Of a DNA stretch of 7,313 nt, positions 1-6,061 are shown in pieces. The DNA lies in NCBI GenBank assembly GCA_003230535.1, contig QIEW01000214.1, positions 1-7,313 of the forward strand. Reading direction: 5' to 3'. How positions within the stretch are numbered: position 1 is the first letter of the stretch; each line of letters opens with the position of its first letter. The DNA comes from a bacterium (GTDB lineage: Bacteria > SZUA-182 > SZUA-191). Under the pieces are notes generated by a model. That model saw only the letters and a list, made by a program, of their open reading frames with translations, searched no databases and was not told where the DNA came from. Position numbers and translations under genes: made by a program.

Positions 1-36
1 CTCAAAAAACAAATTTTTTATACAAATTACCGGAAA

Positions 37-64
37 CTCCCGCTATGGAAGCGACCAGCGGGAG
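37..64 (-). terminator. Hairpin downstream of the TolC pair, possible terminator
   Basis: A perfect 8-bp GC-rich stem, CTCCCGCT (37-44) with AGCGGGAG (57-64), closes a 12-nt loop just 4 nt after the stop of the second TolC gene. Read on the minus strand the stem is followed by TTTCC and later T-rich sequence, so the U-tract is short. It is a plausible intrinsic terminator, or a REP-like hairpin protecting the 3' end. If it terminates, the TolC pair is a two-gene unit. Confidence 0.45.
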
Positions 65-68
65 CGTA

Positions 69-1634
69 TTATGATCCCGAATTATTCGGGTGATCAGCAG
101 CAACCTGGCGTCCTATTATCTGTTCTAATCCGGCTATGCTTTGGTTTTGGTCTCTTACCCCGCGGTGATAAATTAAGTTATACTCCAACCACACCTCTTG
201 GGCATCCAACACATTAAGAAAATCAACTTTGCCCCCCAAATAGTCAGTCTCCGCTACTCTCAAGGCATTACTGGCCAACATTAACAGGGTGTCACGGTAG
301 AGGATCACATCTCTTTCGGCGGTGTCCAGATAGAAATATTGTTCTTTTACTGCATAACGCAACTTATCCTGAAGAGATATTAGTTGCTCCTGGAGCGCTT
401 GATAATTAATCCTAGCTTCGCGGATATATGCTTCTGATTTGCCAAACCAAAATTGGGTTTTAGTCGCCGGTTTCAAACTGAACGTTTCTTTTTGCTTGGC
501 TACGCCGACCAGGTTGCCAGCTCTATCTTCAAAGTAGCTAAACCCTAAAGTAAAGTCGGGATAAAACCGTCGTTCCGCTAGTTCAATTGCCAGATTTGTG
601 CGCTCTATTTCCAGTTTCAGGCGTCGTATCTCCTGCTGATGTTTAAGTCCCAGATCATAAAGCTCCGCTAAGGTTAACCCAGTGTCCTGTAGTTCTACTG
701 ATCTGGGGTGGCCAAGCGGGAAATACGGAGGCAGATTGAGCAGTTGATTCAGTTTAGCCTGGGTTGTTTTTTGCTCCTCTTTTATAGTAATCAGGTCATT
801 GTCCAGCTTAGAAAGTCTTACCTGTACCTTTATTACATCACTATAGCCTGCCAGGCCGGTTTTATATCTGTTATGGGCAACGCTTTCCAGATGTTTGAGC
901 AGCGTTACGTTGTCATCGGTGATAACAATCGCTTCATTGAGGTAAGTAAGCTCGTAATAAGCCATCTTAATCTGTGTAATAAGATCGCGTAAGGCAAGCC
1001 GATAATTTTCCCGGGCAATACCAACCTCTTTGGTAACAATATCTCCTTTTAAGGTTAGTATCCCAGGGAAGGGGAACTGTTCGGAAACCGTTATCTTATG
1101 GCTCTGGCTCCCCACATTTGTGTTAAGTTCCTTAATAAAAGCATTATATTGGCGCATGATGTTATCCAGCGTAGTCGCTTGAGTGTAGCGCTCCAGGGCA
1201 GCTGACCAGTTGGATTTGACGCTTTGCAATTGCGGGTTACGCTCAAAAGCGGCTGCAATCAAAGTGTCCAGAGTAAGCTCTTGTTGGAGTACCGCCTTAA
1301 GCTCTTCCGTCTTGGCAATCTCTCTTATTTTTTTGGCCTTTTTACTTTCAAAATCAAAAAAGCTTTTATCAATAGCAGCTTTTTCCACCAATGTCTTCCA
1401 GCGCGCTTTAATTTTGGCTAATTCTTTCTCTGCTGTTGTCAGCTCATGAGAAGTGATAGCCGCTTCAGCCCCGGCAACGGCTTTTGGTTTTGCTGCCTTA
1501 GCCTTATAATAGGCCGGCGCGTCATAACGGCGGAATTCATCCTGCATTTGCTCATAACTCTTTCCTTCTGCCTGAGCTGCGATAAAAAGCATAAGCGGCA
1601 ACAATAAGATGGTTGTTATATTATATCCAGTCAT
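69..1634 (-). CDS. TolC-family outer membrane efflux protein with long N-terminal extension
   Basis: Predicted outer-membrane/periplasmic channel subunit (OEP family, as in TolC and CusC) that would form a trimeric exit duct for a tripartite efflux or type I secretion system. Translation gives 521 residues. Residues 1-22 are a Sec signal peptide with a likely cut after AQA. Residues 23-118 are an added K/A/E-rich, mostly helical stretch. The OEP region runs from about 119 to 512, with the first-repeat motifs NPQL (133), FPFPG (187-191) and LTLKGDIV, and the second-repeat motif RFYPDFTLG (356-364). The ATG at 1634 is chosen because it sits directly before the signal peptide, has AGGGAGG 9 nt upstream, and its A is shared with the TAA of the preceding gene (TAATG). 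An in-frame ATG at 1697 would bury the signal peptide behind 21 extra residues. The pump and substrate are unknown. Family assignment is firm; function beyond that is inference. Confidence 0.88.
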   Translation of the reverse strand: MTGYNITTILLLPLMLFIAAQAEGKSYEQMQDEFRRYDAPAYYKAKAAKPKAVAGAEAAITSHELTTAEKELAKIKARWKTLVEKAAIDKSFFDFESKKAKKIREIAKTEELKAVLQQELTLDTLIAAAFERNPQLQSVKSNWSAALERYTQATTLDNIMRQYNAFIKELNTNVGSQSHKITVSEQFPFPGILTLKGDIVTKEVGIARENYRLALRDLITQIKMAYYELTYLNEAIVITDDNVTLLKHLESVAHNRYKTGLAGYSDVIKVQVRLSKLDNDLITIKEEQKTTQAKLNQLLNLPPYFPLGHPRSVELQDTGLTLAELYDLGLKHQQEIRRLKLEIERTNLAIELAERRFYPDFTLGFSYFEDRAGNLVGVAKQKETFSLKPATKTQFWFGKSEAYIREARINYQALQEQLISLQDKLRYAVKEQYFYLDTAERDVILYRDTLLMLASNALRVAETDYLGGKVDFLNVLDAQEVWLEYNLIYHRGVRDQNQSIAGLEQIIGRQVAADHPNNSGS

Positions 1635-3013
1635 TATTCGCCGCCTCCCTTGCCTGCCGTCAAAGGAAGGCTGGTCCCTACTAGTTTTTCCAGCCATGCC
1701 ACCCGTTGATAATAATCAGCCAACGCCCGCTGGAAGGCCAGATTAAAGTTTAACCACACTGACTGAGTCTCCAACAAACCGGCGTAGCTGCCTTTCTTCG
1801 TCTTAAACCACGTCTCAGACACCTCCATAGCCTCAGCCGCCTGAGGGATCAGGGAATCCTGATAGAGAATAATGAGCCGATGTGCGTTTTGCAGCTTAAA
1901 AAAAAGCATTTTGACAGCGGAAAACGCCTTGTTTTCCAAATCATTCCATTTGTAAACGGCGGCATTATGCTCAGCTTCCGCCTCGGCCACACGCGCCCGG
2001 TTTTTGGAAAACCATAACGGAATGGTAAGCCCGAAGCTGACCATGTAGGCGTCTTGGCCGCTGTCCGAGGGACCCCCATCCCCGGCATCACCGACACTGA
2101 TATAATCCAGGCCAACTTTAAAGTCGGGGAAGTATTCCAGCTTAGCCAGCTTAATCTTGTTATTATACTTCTCTATATCCTGCTTAGCGATGAGTATCTC
2201 CTGCTGGTTTTTTTTCGCCAGTTGGTAAAGCTCCTCCAGCGAGTAGGAAAACGGCTGATAACCCTGTGATTTTGGCTCCCCCAGGGGAGCTTCCGGCGGA
2301 CGATTGAGCAGGGTGTTTATCTGGGTAACCTGGGCAGCCTTAAACTCCATCAACAACACCAGATCATAGGAGAGCTGCGCCAGCTGTGATTGAGCCTGAA
2401 ACACATCATTGAGGGTAGTGCCGTCCATGGAATATTCGGTAGTACCGATGTTGGCCAGATGCTCTACCAACTCTTCGTTCTGCCTGGTCAGCTCAATGGC
2501 TTTGGCGATATAGAGCAACTCGTAATAGGCTTCCGCCAGATCCACTATCAGGTCCCGGGTTTGGCGCTCGAACTCCAGCCGGGCAATCTCCACCTCCTCC
2601 GCCACAATATCCCCCTTCAAGGTAAGCTTACCGGGGAAAGGAATCTCCTGAGAAATAGAGAACTTTTGCTCCTGCGGCCCAACCCTGGTCTCTACTTCCT
2701 CCATAAAATAGGTATACTCCAACATGGGATCAGGATAAGCCGTTACCTGGGGATGTTTCTCTAACACGGCCTCCCACTGTTTCCTGGCCGCCCTCAGCTT
2801 GGGATTGTGCCGATAAGCATAACTAAGAAGCTGCGTTAACTCTATCTTGCCTGTCAGCGCATCAGCCTCAGTATTCTCTATTAGTTCTAATGTCAGCTCC
2901 GCTTGTGACCCCGATTGGGATTTGGCTGGAGCAGCGTAAGCCATTCTTCCCATAACCAATAATCCGATTATTATTGAAGATAACGATTTGTATAAGTTAA
3001 TATTTTTAGTCAT
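1634..3013 (-). CDS. TolC-family outer membrane efflux protein (first gene of the pair)
   Basis: 459-residue OEP-family channel protein, paralogous to the gene that follows it. Residues 1-27 are a signal peptide ending AYA before AP; there is no lipobox cysteine, so unlike CusC or OprM it is not predicted to be lipidated. Two structural repeats are visible. The first (about 57-245) contains NPKL (70-73), IPFPGKLTLKGDIV (124-137), AYYELLYIAKAIELT and LLNRPP (235-240). The second (about 258-450) contains EYFPDFKVGLDYIS, a Gly/Asp/Ser-rich loop (308-321) probably exposed at the cell surface, and the strand motif VSFGLTIPLWFSK (325-337). These resemble the heavy-metal (CusC/CzcC-like) branch of the family, but metal export is inference. 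The start has AAGGAA 8 nt upstream. Its stop overlaps the next start by one base, so the two are almost certainly co-transcribed and translationally coupled. No adaptor or RND pump gene lies in the window. Confidence 0.9.
   Translation of the reverse strand: MTKNINLYKSLSSIIIGLLVMGRMAYAAPAKSQSGSQAELTLELIENTEADALTGKIELTQLLSYAYRHNPKLRAARKQWEAVLEKHPQVTAYPDPMLEYTYFMEEVETRVGPQEQKFSISQEIPFPGKLTLKGDIVAEEVEIARLEFERQTRDLIVDLAEAYYELLYIAKAIELTRQNEELVEHLANIGTTEYSMDGTTLNDVFQAQSQLAQLSYDLVLLMEFKAAQVTQINTLLNRPPEAPLGEPKSQGYQPFSYSLEELYQLAKKNQQEILIAKQDIEKYNNKIKLAKLEYFPDFKVGLDYISVGDAGDGGPSDSGQDAYMVSFGLTIPLWFSKNRARVAEAEAEHNAAVYKWNDLENKAFSAVKMLFFKLQNAHRLIILYQDSLIPQAAEAMEVSETWFKTKKGSYAGLLETQSVWLNFNLAFQRALADYYQRVAWLEKLVGTSLPLTAGKGGGE
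1644..1650 (-). promoter_or_regulatory. Shine-Dalgarno that fixes the start of the second TolC gene
   Basis: AGGGAGG on the minus strand lies 9 nt before the ATG at 1634, inside the last codons of the upstream TolC gene. With the TAATG overlap, it supports the 521-residue product rather than the 542-residue reading from 1697. Confidence 0.75.
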
Positions 3014-3021
3014 AGTCTATA

Positions 3022-3027
3022 TTCCTT
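3022..3027 (-). promoter_or_regulatory. Shine-Dalgarno of the first TolC gene
   Basis: AAGGAA on the minus strand, 8 nt before the ATG at 3013. It supports this start, which is also directly followed by a well-formed signal peptide. Confidence 0.65.
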
Positions 3028-3306
3028 TTTTATGATATAAGCAAGTCTTATGCCATAACAGCAACCTATAAGTTCTATTATCTATAATGACCAACATTGT
3101 AGATGGTACTTATTTTATAATCCGCTACAAACAAAAGAAAAGAGGAAGGGTATTAATTTTATGGATTAGGACCAAAATAATAGGTTTATTTAATTTTGGC
3201 ATCTGATTATGTCTATTCATGCTGAGTCTTTGTAGAATATTATACAGTAGATTTCCTGATTATATGCTAGGATCAGAACAAAAAATAATCAAATTAATTG
3301 CTTAGC

Positions 3307-3342
3307 GCTGCTGAAGAATATTGTACAATAAACTAGTGCAGC
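3307..3342. repeat. 12-bp perfect palindrome inside a weak stem-loop
   Basis: TATTGTACAATA at 3319-3330 is a perfect 12-bp palindrome. It is flanked by GCTGC (3307-3311) and GCAGC (3338-3342), which can pair outside it, leaving a mostly unpaired 7-nt zone on each side. It lies 15 bp past the M28 stop. It could be a dimeric regulator's operator or a structured 3' end; no T-run follows on the minus strand, so it is not a canonical terminator. Confidence 0.4.
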
Positions 3343-3357
3343 ATTTAGAAATTTAAG

Positions 3358-4269
3358 TTAGAACTTATTAGGCAGCACATGTAGTATTATCCTAGCCACC
3401 AGCATAATCTTCTTCTCGACTATATTTTCTGGCAAGTCATCAGATTTGTGCATATAGGGGTCAGGCGCCCATTCTATCCAGGCCGTAGGGATGTCATATT
3501 TTTCAAATGAATGGGGAAGGCTTAGCAACCAACCATATTTTATGGGCGGATTACTGCCTAACTGACTTATTTTTTTCGCTAACCCTAAACAAAATCCGGC
3601 CATTTGTGAATCAGTAAAAATAGTATTTCTAATTAGCAGTTTTTGTCCTACCCCTAGCTTATCCAAATAAATGCAGCCCACGATTTCCCTTCTTGCCTCA
3701 GGGGGTAAGGACTCCAAATAGTTCAAGCTGCTATAAGTATGGCCGCTAAAACCGTCTATTTCCTCTTCGGCTCCAAATGCGGCCAGCAAAATTGTATTTT
3801 GAGACTGTAATTTATATTGCTTTATCAATCGGGCCAACTCAATAATCAGCGCCAGCCCTGAAGCATCGTCATTTGCCCCCGGGCTTGCTTCGACTGTATC
3901 CAAATGAGCAGCAATTACTATTACTTTTGGGGTGCGTCCCTCAATCCGGCATAATATATTCTGCCCCTCGCGCCCGTCAGGTAATTCAAAAACATGGGTC
4001 TGGGGAAAACAGCCTAACTCCAGTAATCTTTCTTTAAACCAATCTGCCGCTGCATTCGCCTTGACTGAACCGGCTGGCCGTGGACCAATGGCTCGAGCGA
4101 GATGATCAACATCTCTCATGATATGTTTGAGGTTAATATGCCGCTCCATTCCGGCGGCTGCCTTACTATATTTTTCATAGTGTTGCGGTTTGCCCTCAGG
4201 TAAAGAACAGCCGAACAAAAACAGCAAAGATAAAAACATATAAAGCAACTTACTATAATTGCTAGTCAT
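3358..4269 (-). CDS. M28 family zinc metallopeptidase, lipoprotein
   Basis: Predicted exported, membrane-anchored zinc aminopeptidase-like enzyme. From the ATG at 4269 it has 303 residues. Residues 1-20 are a hydrophobic lipoprotein signal ending in lipobox LFGC, with C21 as the lipidated residue; Ser at +2 predicts outer-membrane sorting by the E. coli Lol rule. The complete M28 metal and catalytic set is visible: H122 and D124 in AAHLDT, bridging D134 in GANDDASG, E168/E169 in FGAEEE, D203 in YLDKLG and H274 in YMHKSDD. The region DHLARAIGPRPAGS upstream of the core is also typical of M28. A TTG at 4278 would add three residues, but no good ribosome site supports either start, and the ATG is preferred. 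It lies 344 bp upstream of the TolC pair in the same direction and is separated from galT by 349 bp, so it is probably its own transcription unit. The natural substrate is unknown. Confidence 0.9.
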   Translation of the reverse strand: MTSNYSKLLYMFLSLLFLFGCSLPEGKPQHYEKYSKAAAGMERHINLKHIMRDVDHLARAIGPRPAGSVKANAAADWFKERLLELGCFPQTHVFELPDGREGQNILCRIEGRTPKVIVIAAHLDTVEASPGANDDASGLALIIELARLIKQYKLQSQNTILLAAFGAEEEIDGFSGHTYSSLNYLESLPPEARREIVGCIYLDKLGVGQKLLIRNTIFTDSQMAGFCLGLAKKISQLGSNPPIKYGWLLSLPHSFEKYDIPTAWIEWAPDPYMHKSDDLPENIVEKKIMLVARIILHVLPNKF

Positions 4270-4284
4270 TATTAACAACCAAGA

Positions 4285-4323
4285 TTACAGATAATTGAAA
4301 AATTTTACAGTATCTTACAGTAT
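4285..4323 (-). promoter_or_regulatory. Three phased CTGTAA hexamers upstream of the M28 gene
   Basis: TTACAG on the plus strand occurs at 4285-4290, 4305-4310 and 4315-4320, at spacings of 20 and 10 bp, that is two and one turns of the helix. The last two are part of a 9-bp direct repeat, TTACAGTAT (4305-4313 and 4315-4323). The array lies 16-54 bp upstream of the M28 ATG, where an operator would be expected. A regulatory role is inference. Confidence 0.35.
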
Positions 4324-4460
4324 TACATGTTGATGATAAGATAATTTAGATAATGTTAGGTACATATTGGATGCTGAGACCGGCAATTTTAGACTTTTGT
4401 GATGTAGATAGTTGAAGAATATTCCACAACGGTACGCCTGGGCGGGATGCAAAATAAAAT

Positions 4461-4496
4461 TTGTTATGGATCAGCAGCTTGTTATGAATCAGCGGC
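4461..4496. repeat. 18-bp tandem duplication
   Basis: TTGTTATGGATCAGCAGC (4461-4478) is followed at once by TTGTTATGAATCAGCGGC (4479-4496), with two mismatches in 18. The period is a multiple of three, so it stays in frame in any reading frame crossing it. Confidence 0.7.
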
Positions 4497-4618
4497 TCGG
4501 AGTAATCATTATCCAATCAGTCACTATCATGACTTACATTATGGAGGTTATTTCAGAAAACAGGAATATATTTCTAACGGTATGGCATATGAATAGTCTG
4601 GAGAATTTTAGCAAATTC

Positions 4619-5614
4619 CTATAGTTTGAAGTCTCTCATAAAACTTGCCGTTTCCTCGGGGAGGGCTGTGTTGATATAAATTCCGGAGCCCAGTTCAAAC
4701 CCTGCTGCTTTCGTGAGGCGGGGAATTATCTGCATATGCCAGAGATAATAAGGTTTATGCTCATCATCAACCGGGGCCGTATGGATGATAAAGTTATAGT
4801 CTGGATTTCCAAGACTGACATACAATTTCATGAGAACATCCTTGAGAACTTTGGCAAAGTCCTTTTGTTCATCTTCCGAGATGTAGCCAAAAGATGATTT
4901 GTGTGCTTTAGGCATAATCCAGGTTTCAAAGGGGTAATGTGAGGCAAAAGGGTGAAGAACCATAAAATGTTCAGTATTAGCCACGATTCTGGCGTTTTCC
5001 TCCAGTTCGCTCTCCTCTATATCACAATACAGGCAGCGTCCGGTATTGTCAAAATGCTGGGTAGTGACATTGTATTTCCTTCTAATGTAAGGAGGCACAA
5101 TGGGTGAGGCTACGATCTGGGTATGCGGATGCTCCAGCGATGTGCCCGCGCCCGCGCCATGATTTTTAAAGATTATAATTGTTTTTATTTTGGGATCCTT
5201 TTTTAGAGCGCAGTATCTATCTCTGTAAGCTTTTATTAGTTCTTCAACCTTCTCATCATCCAGGAAAGGAATGAATTGATTATGCAATGGCGTTTCGATA
5301 ATTACTTCATGCCTTCCGTAGCCATAGCTTTTTCTAAAGAGTTTCCGTTCCTCTCTCTTCGTATTTCCGGTAGGCGACAAAGCGGCAAATTTATTCGGTA
5401 TTACCCGTATGTTCCACTTTTCAGGCGTTCCGTAAACAGCCTCAGCCTTGGGGGTCATGTCTTCGTTACCCGGACAAAACGGACAATTCTCGCTATGTGC
5501 AGGCAAGGTTTCCTTAGTCTCCTGTTTTTTATTAAACTCATGAGGCCGCTTTGCTCTTTCTTTGGCAATAATTATCCAGTCGTAAGTGGTGGGGTCTTGC
5601 CTTAGCTCTGACAT
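4619..5614 (-). CDS. galT: Galactose-1-phosphate uridylyltransferase (GalT family)
   Basis: 331-residue cytoplasmic nucleotidylyltransferase of the HIT superfamily. In the Leloir pathway GalT swaps UMP between UDP-glucose and galactose-1-phosphate through a uridylyl-histidine. The first HIT-like half (about 1-175) has a Zn-type CPFC pair (C44/C47), RVIPNKFAAL, GRHEVIIE (100-107), the phosphate loop NHGAGAGTS (151-159) and the active-site HPHTQ (162-166), with H164 the expected nucleophile. The second half has another CxxC (C194/C197), HYPFETWIMPKAH (226-238) and WHMQIIPR (292-299). Length is close to the usual 330-350. Start ATG has a strong GAGGAGA 6 nt upstream. It lies downstream of the glycogen synthase gene on the same strand, which fits sugar-nucleotide metabolism. 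Some GalT-like proteins act as ADP-glucose phosphorylases (the plant homologue is the known case), so the true nucleotide could be ADP-glucose. Confidence 0.88.
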   Translation of the reverse strand: MSELRQDPTTYDWIIIAKERAKRPHEFNKKQETKETLPAHSENCPFCPGNEDMTPKAEAVYGTPEKWNIRVIPNKFAALSPTGNTKREERKLFRKSYGYGRHEVIIETPLHNQFIPFLDDEKVEELIKAYRDRYCALKKDPKIKTIIIFKNHGAGAGTSLEHPHTQIVASPIVPPYIRRKYNVTTQHFDNTGRCLYCDIEESELEENARIVANTEHFMVLHPFASHYPFETWIMPKAHKSSFGYISEDEQKDFAKVLKDVLMKLYVSLGNPDYNFIIHTAPVDDEHKPYYLWHMQIIPRLTKAAGFELGSGIYINTALPEETASFMRDFKL

Positions 5615-5620
5615 AAATTA

Positions 5621-5627
5621 TCTCCTC
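5621..5627 (-). promoter_or_regulatory. Strong Shine-Dalgarno of galT
   Basis: GAGGAGA on the minus strand lies 6 nt before the galT ATG at 5614. It is the best ribosome site in the window and confirms that start. Confidence 0.8.
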
Positions 5628-5650
5628 ATCTATAGATTGTTATTGCTGAA

Positions 5651-5677
5651 CTAGTACACGATTTTAGAAATAATCAA
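5651..5677 (-). promoter_or_regulatory. Weak candidate promoter for galT
   Basis: On the minus strand TTGATT (5677-5672) and TACTAG (5656-5651) are separated by 15 bp, shorter than the ideal 17 for a sigma-70 promoter, and neither box is a perfect match. The position, about 37 bp before the ATG, is reasonable, and the repeat-filled spacer upstream suggests galT may need its own promoter. Confidence 0.2.
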
Positions 5678-5738
5678 GATTATGGATCGAATAATATATA
5701 ATTGTATTGTATGCTTCTCCTTCATAAAACAGAAGAGG

Positions 5739-5824
5739 AGTAGGGCGGTTCAAGCGAAGCGGAACCGCCAATAACATGCGCACGAGGATAGGCGGAACCG
5801 GCTTACGCCTTGTTCCGCCCTACT
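5739..5824. repeat. REP-like bipartite palindromic repeat
   Basis: An 86-bp GC-rich unit bounded by a 10-bp inverted repeat, AGTAGGGCGG (5739-5748) and CCGCCCTACT (5815-5824). Inside are two perfect 8-bp hairpins: GGCGGTTC/GAACCGCC (5744-5751, 5762-5769) around a GCGAAGC loop, and GGCGGAAC/GTTCCGCC (5791-5798, 5812-5819). GTAGGG-bounded palindromes with a GCGAAGC loop are a familiar class of dispersed bacterial repeat, some mobilised by REP-associated tyrosine transposases. No transposase is in the window. Confidence 0.75.
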
Positions 5825-5828
5825 AACT

Positions 5829-5855
5829 CTCTGTGACCTCTGCGTTCTCTGCGGT
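5829..5855. repeat. Three tandem 9-bp CTCTGYGNY units
   Basis: CTCTGTGAC, CTCTGCGTT and CTCTGCGGT follow one another without gaps and are followed by TAAAA. The pattern resembles the CTCTGCG...CTCTGCGG short repeat seen scattered between genes in many environmental bacterial genomes. Its function is unknown. Confidence 0.6.
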
Positions 5856-5893
5856 TAAAATCACCGAGCCTTGGTCAGTATTTTAGTTTGCCG

Positions 5894-5915
5894 TAAACCT
5901 GAGTTATTAGGTTTA
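5894..5915. repeat. Small hairpin
   Basis: TAAACCT (5894-5900) and AGGTTTA (5909-5915) form a perfect 7-bp stem with an 8-nt loop. There is no T-run on either side, so a terminator role is not supported. Confidence 0.4.
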
Positions 5916-5930
5916 TCCTGCATTATTTTG

Positions 5931-5976
5931 TCATTCCTGTCCCTGCCTTCGCGGGGAGAAACTTTCAGCAGGAATC
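5931..5976. repeat. Dispersed TCATTCCTG...CAGGAATCC palindromic repeat
   Basis: ATTCCTG (5933-5939) pairs with CAGGAAT (5969-5975), and an inner TCCC...GGGA can also pair. The ends match the widespread bacterial intergenic repeat of the form GTCATTCCYG...CRGGAATCC. This copy has a longer, less symmetric centre than the compact form, which suggests an old or recombined copy. Confidence 0.6.
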
Positions 5977-5989
5977 CAGAGGTTAGGTG

Positions 5990-6014
5990 GTGGCAGGTTC
6001 AGGAAACCTGCCAC
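5990..6014. repeat. 10-bp stem hairpin, first of a pair
   Basis: GTGGCAGGTT (5990-5999) and AACCTGCCAC (6005-6014) form a perfect 10-bp stem with the 5-nt loop CAGGA. A second perfect hairpin starts 8 nt downstream, suggesting one two-hairpin module. Confidence 0.7.
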
Positions 6015-6022
6015 TCGTTTAG

Positions 6023-6048
6023 GCTGTCGGGTTTGAGAACCCGACAGC
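6023..6048. repeat. 11-bp stem hairpin, second of a pair
   Basis: GCTGTCGGGTT (6023-6033) and AACCCGACAGC (6038-6048) form a perfect 11-bp stem with the loop TGAG. It is unrelated in sequence to the hairpin just before it, but the regular size and 8-nt spacing suggest they travel together. Confidence 0.7.
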
Positions 6049-6061
6049 ACACGAAACTCCT

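Larger units (their letters stand above)
3014..3357. other. AT-rich intergenic region between M28 gene and TolC pair
   Basis: 344 bp with no credible ORF. It should contain the promoter of the TolC pair and the 3' end of the M28 transcript. I see no convincing -35/-10 pair and no hairpin followed by a T-run. It contains a 12-bp palindrome (3319-3330) and two imperfect copies of a TGNAGAATATTNTACA motif (3231-3246 and 3312-3327). Confidence 0.6.
4270..4618. other. Intergenic region between galT and M28 gene
   Basis: 349 bp without a gene I can support. It should hold the M28 promoter and the galT 3' end; I find no clear terminator. Near the M28 start are three TTACAG hexamers (CTGTAA on the coding strand). 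Further right is an 18-bp tandem duplication (4461-4496). A plus-strand ORF (4412-4624, TTG start, 70 codons) spans that duplication but has no recognisable ribosome site or family and runs into the galT 3' end. Confidence 0.55.

Noticed and set aside
1635-1697. Longer start for the second TolC protein (ATG at 1697)
   Set aside because: It would place 21 charged residues before a clear signal peptide and overlap the upstream gene by 64 nt; the ATG at 1634 has a ribosome site and TAATG coupling.
2390-2764. Long plus-strand ORFs opposite the TolC, galT and glgA genes
   Set aside because: They are antisense to well-supported coding sequence, lack family motifs, and are expected by chance opposite such genes.
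3035-3064. Possible TolC-pair promoter TTGCTG-18-TTATAT on the minus strand
   Set aside because: Transcription would begin at or inside the Shine-Dalgarno, and both boxes are poor matches.
4412-4624. Plus-strand ORF of 70 codons in the galT-M28 spacer
   Set aside because: TTG start with no ribosome site, no recognisable family, overlap with the galT 3' end, and opposite strand to every real gene. A small gene cannot be fully excluded.
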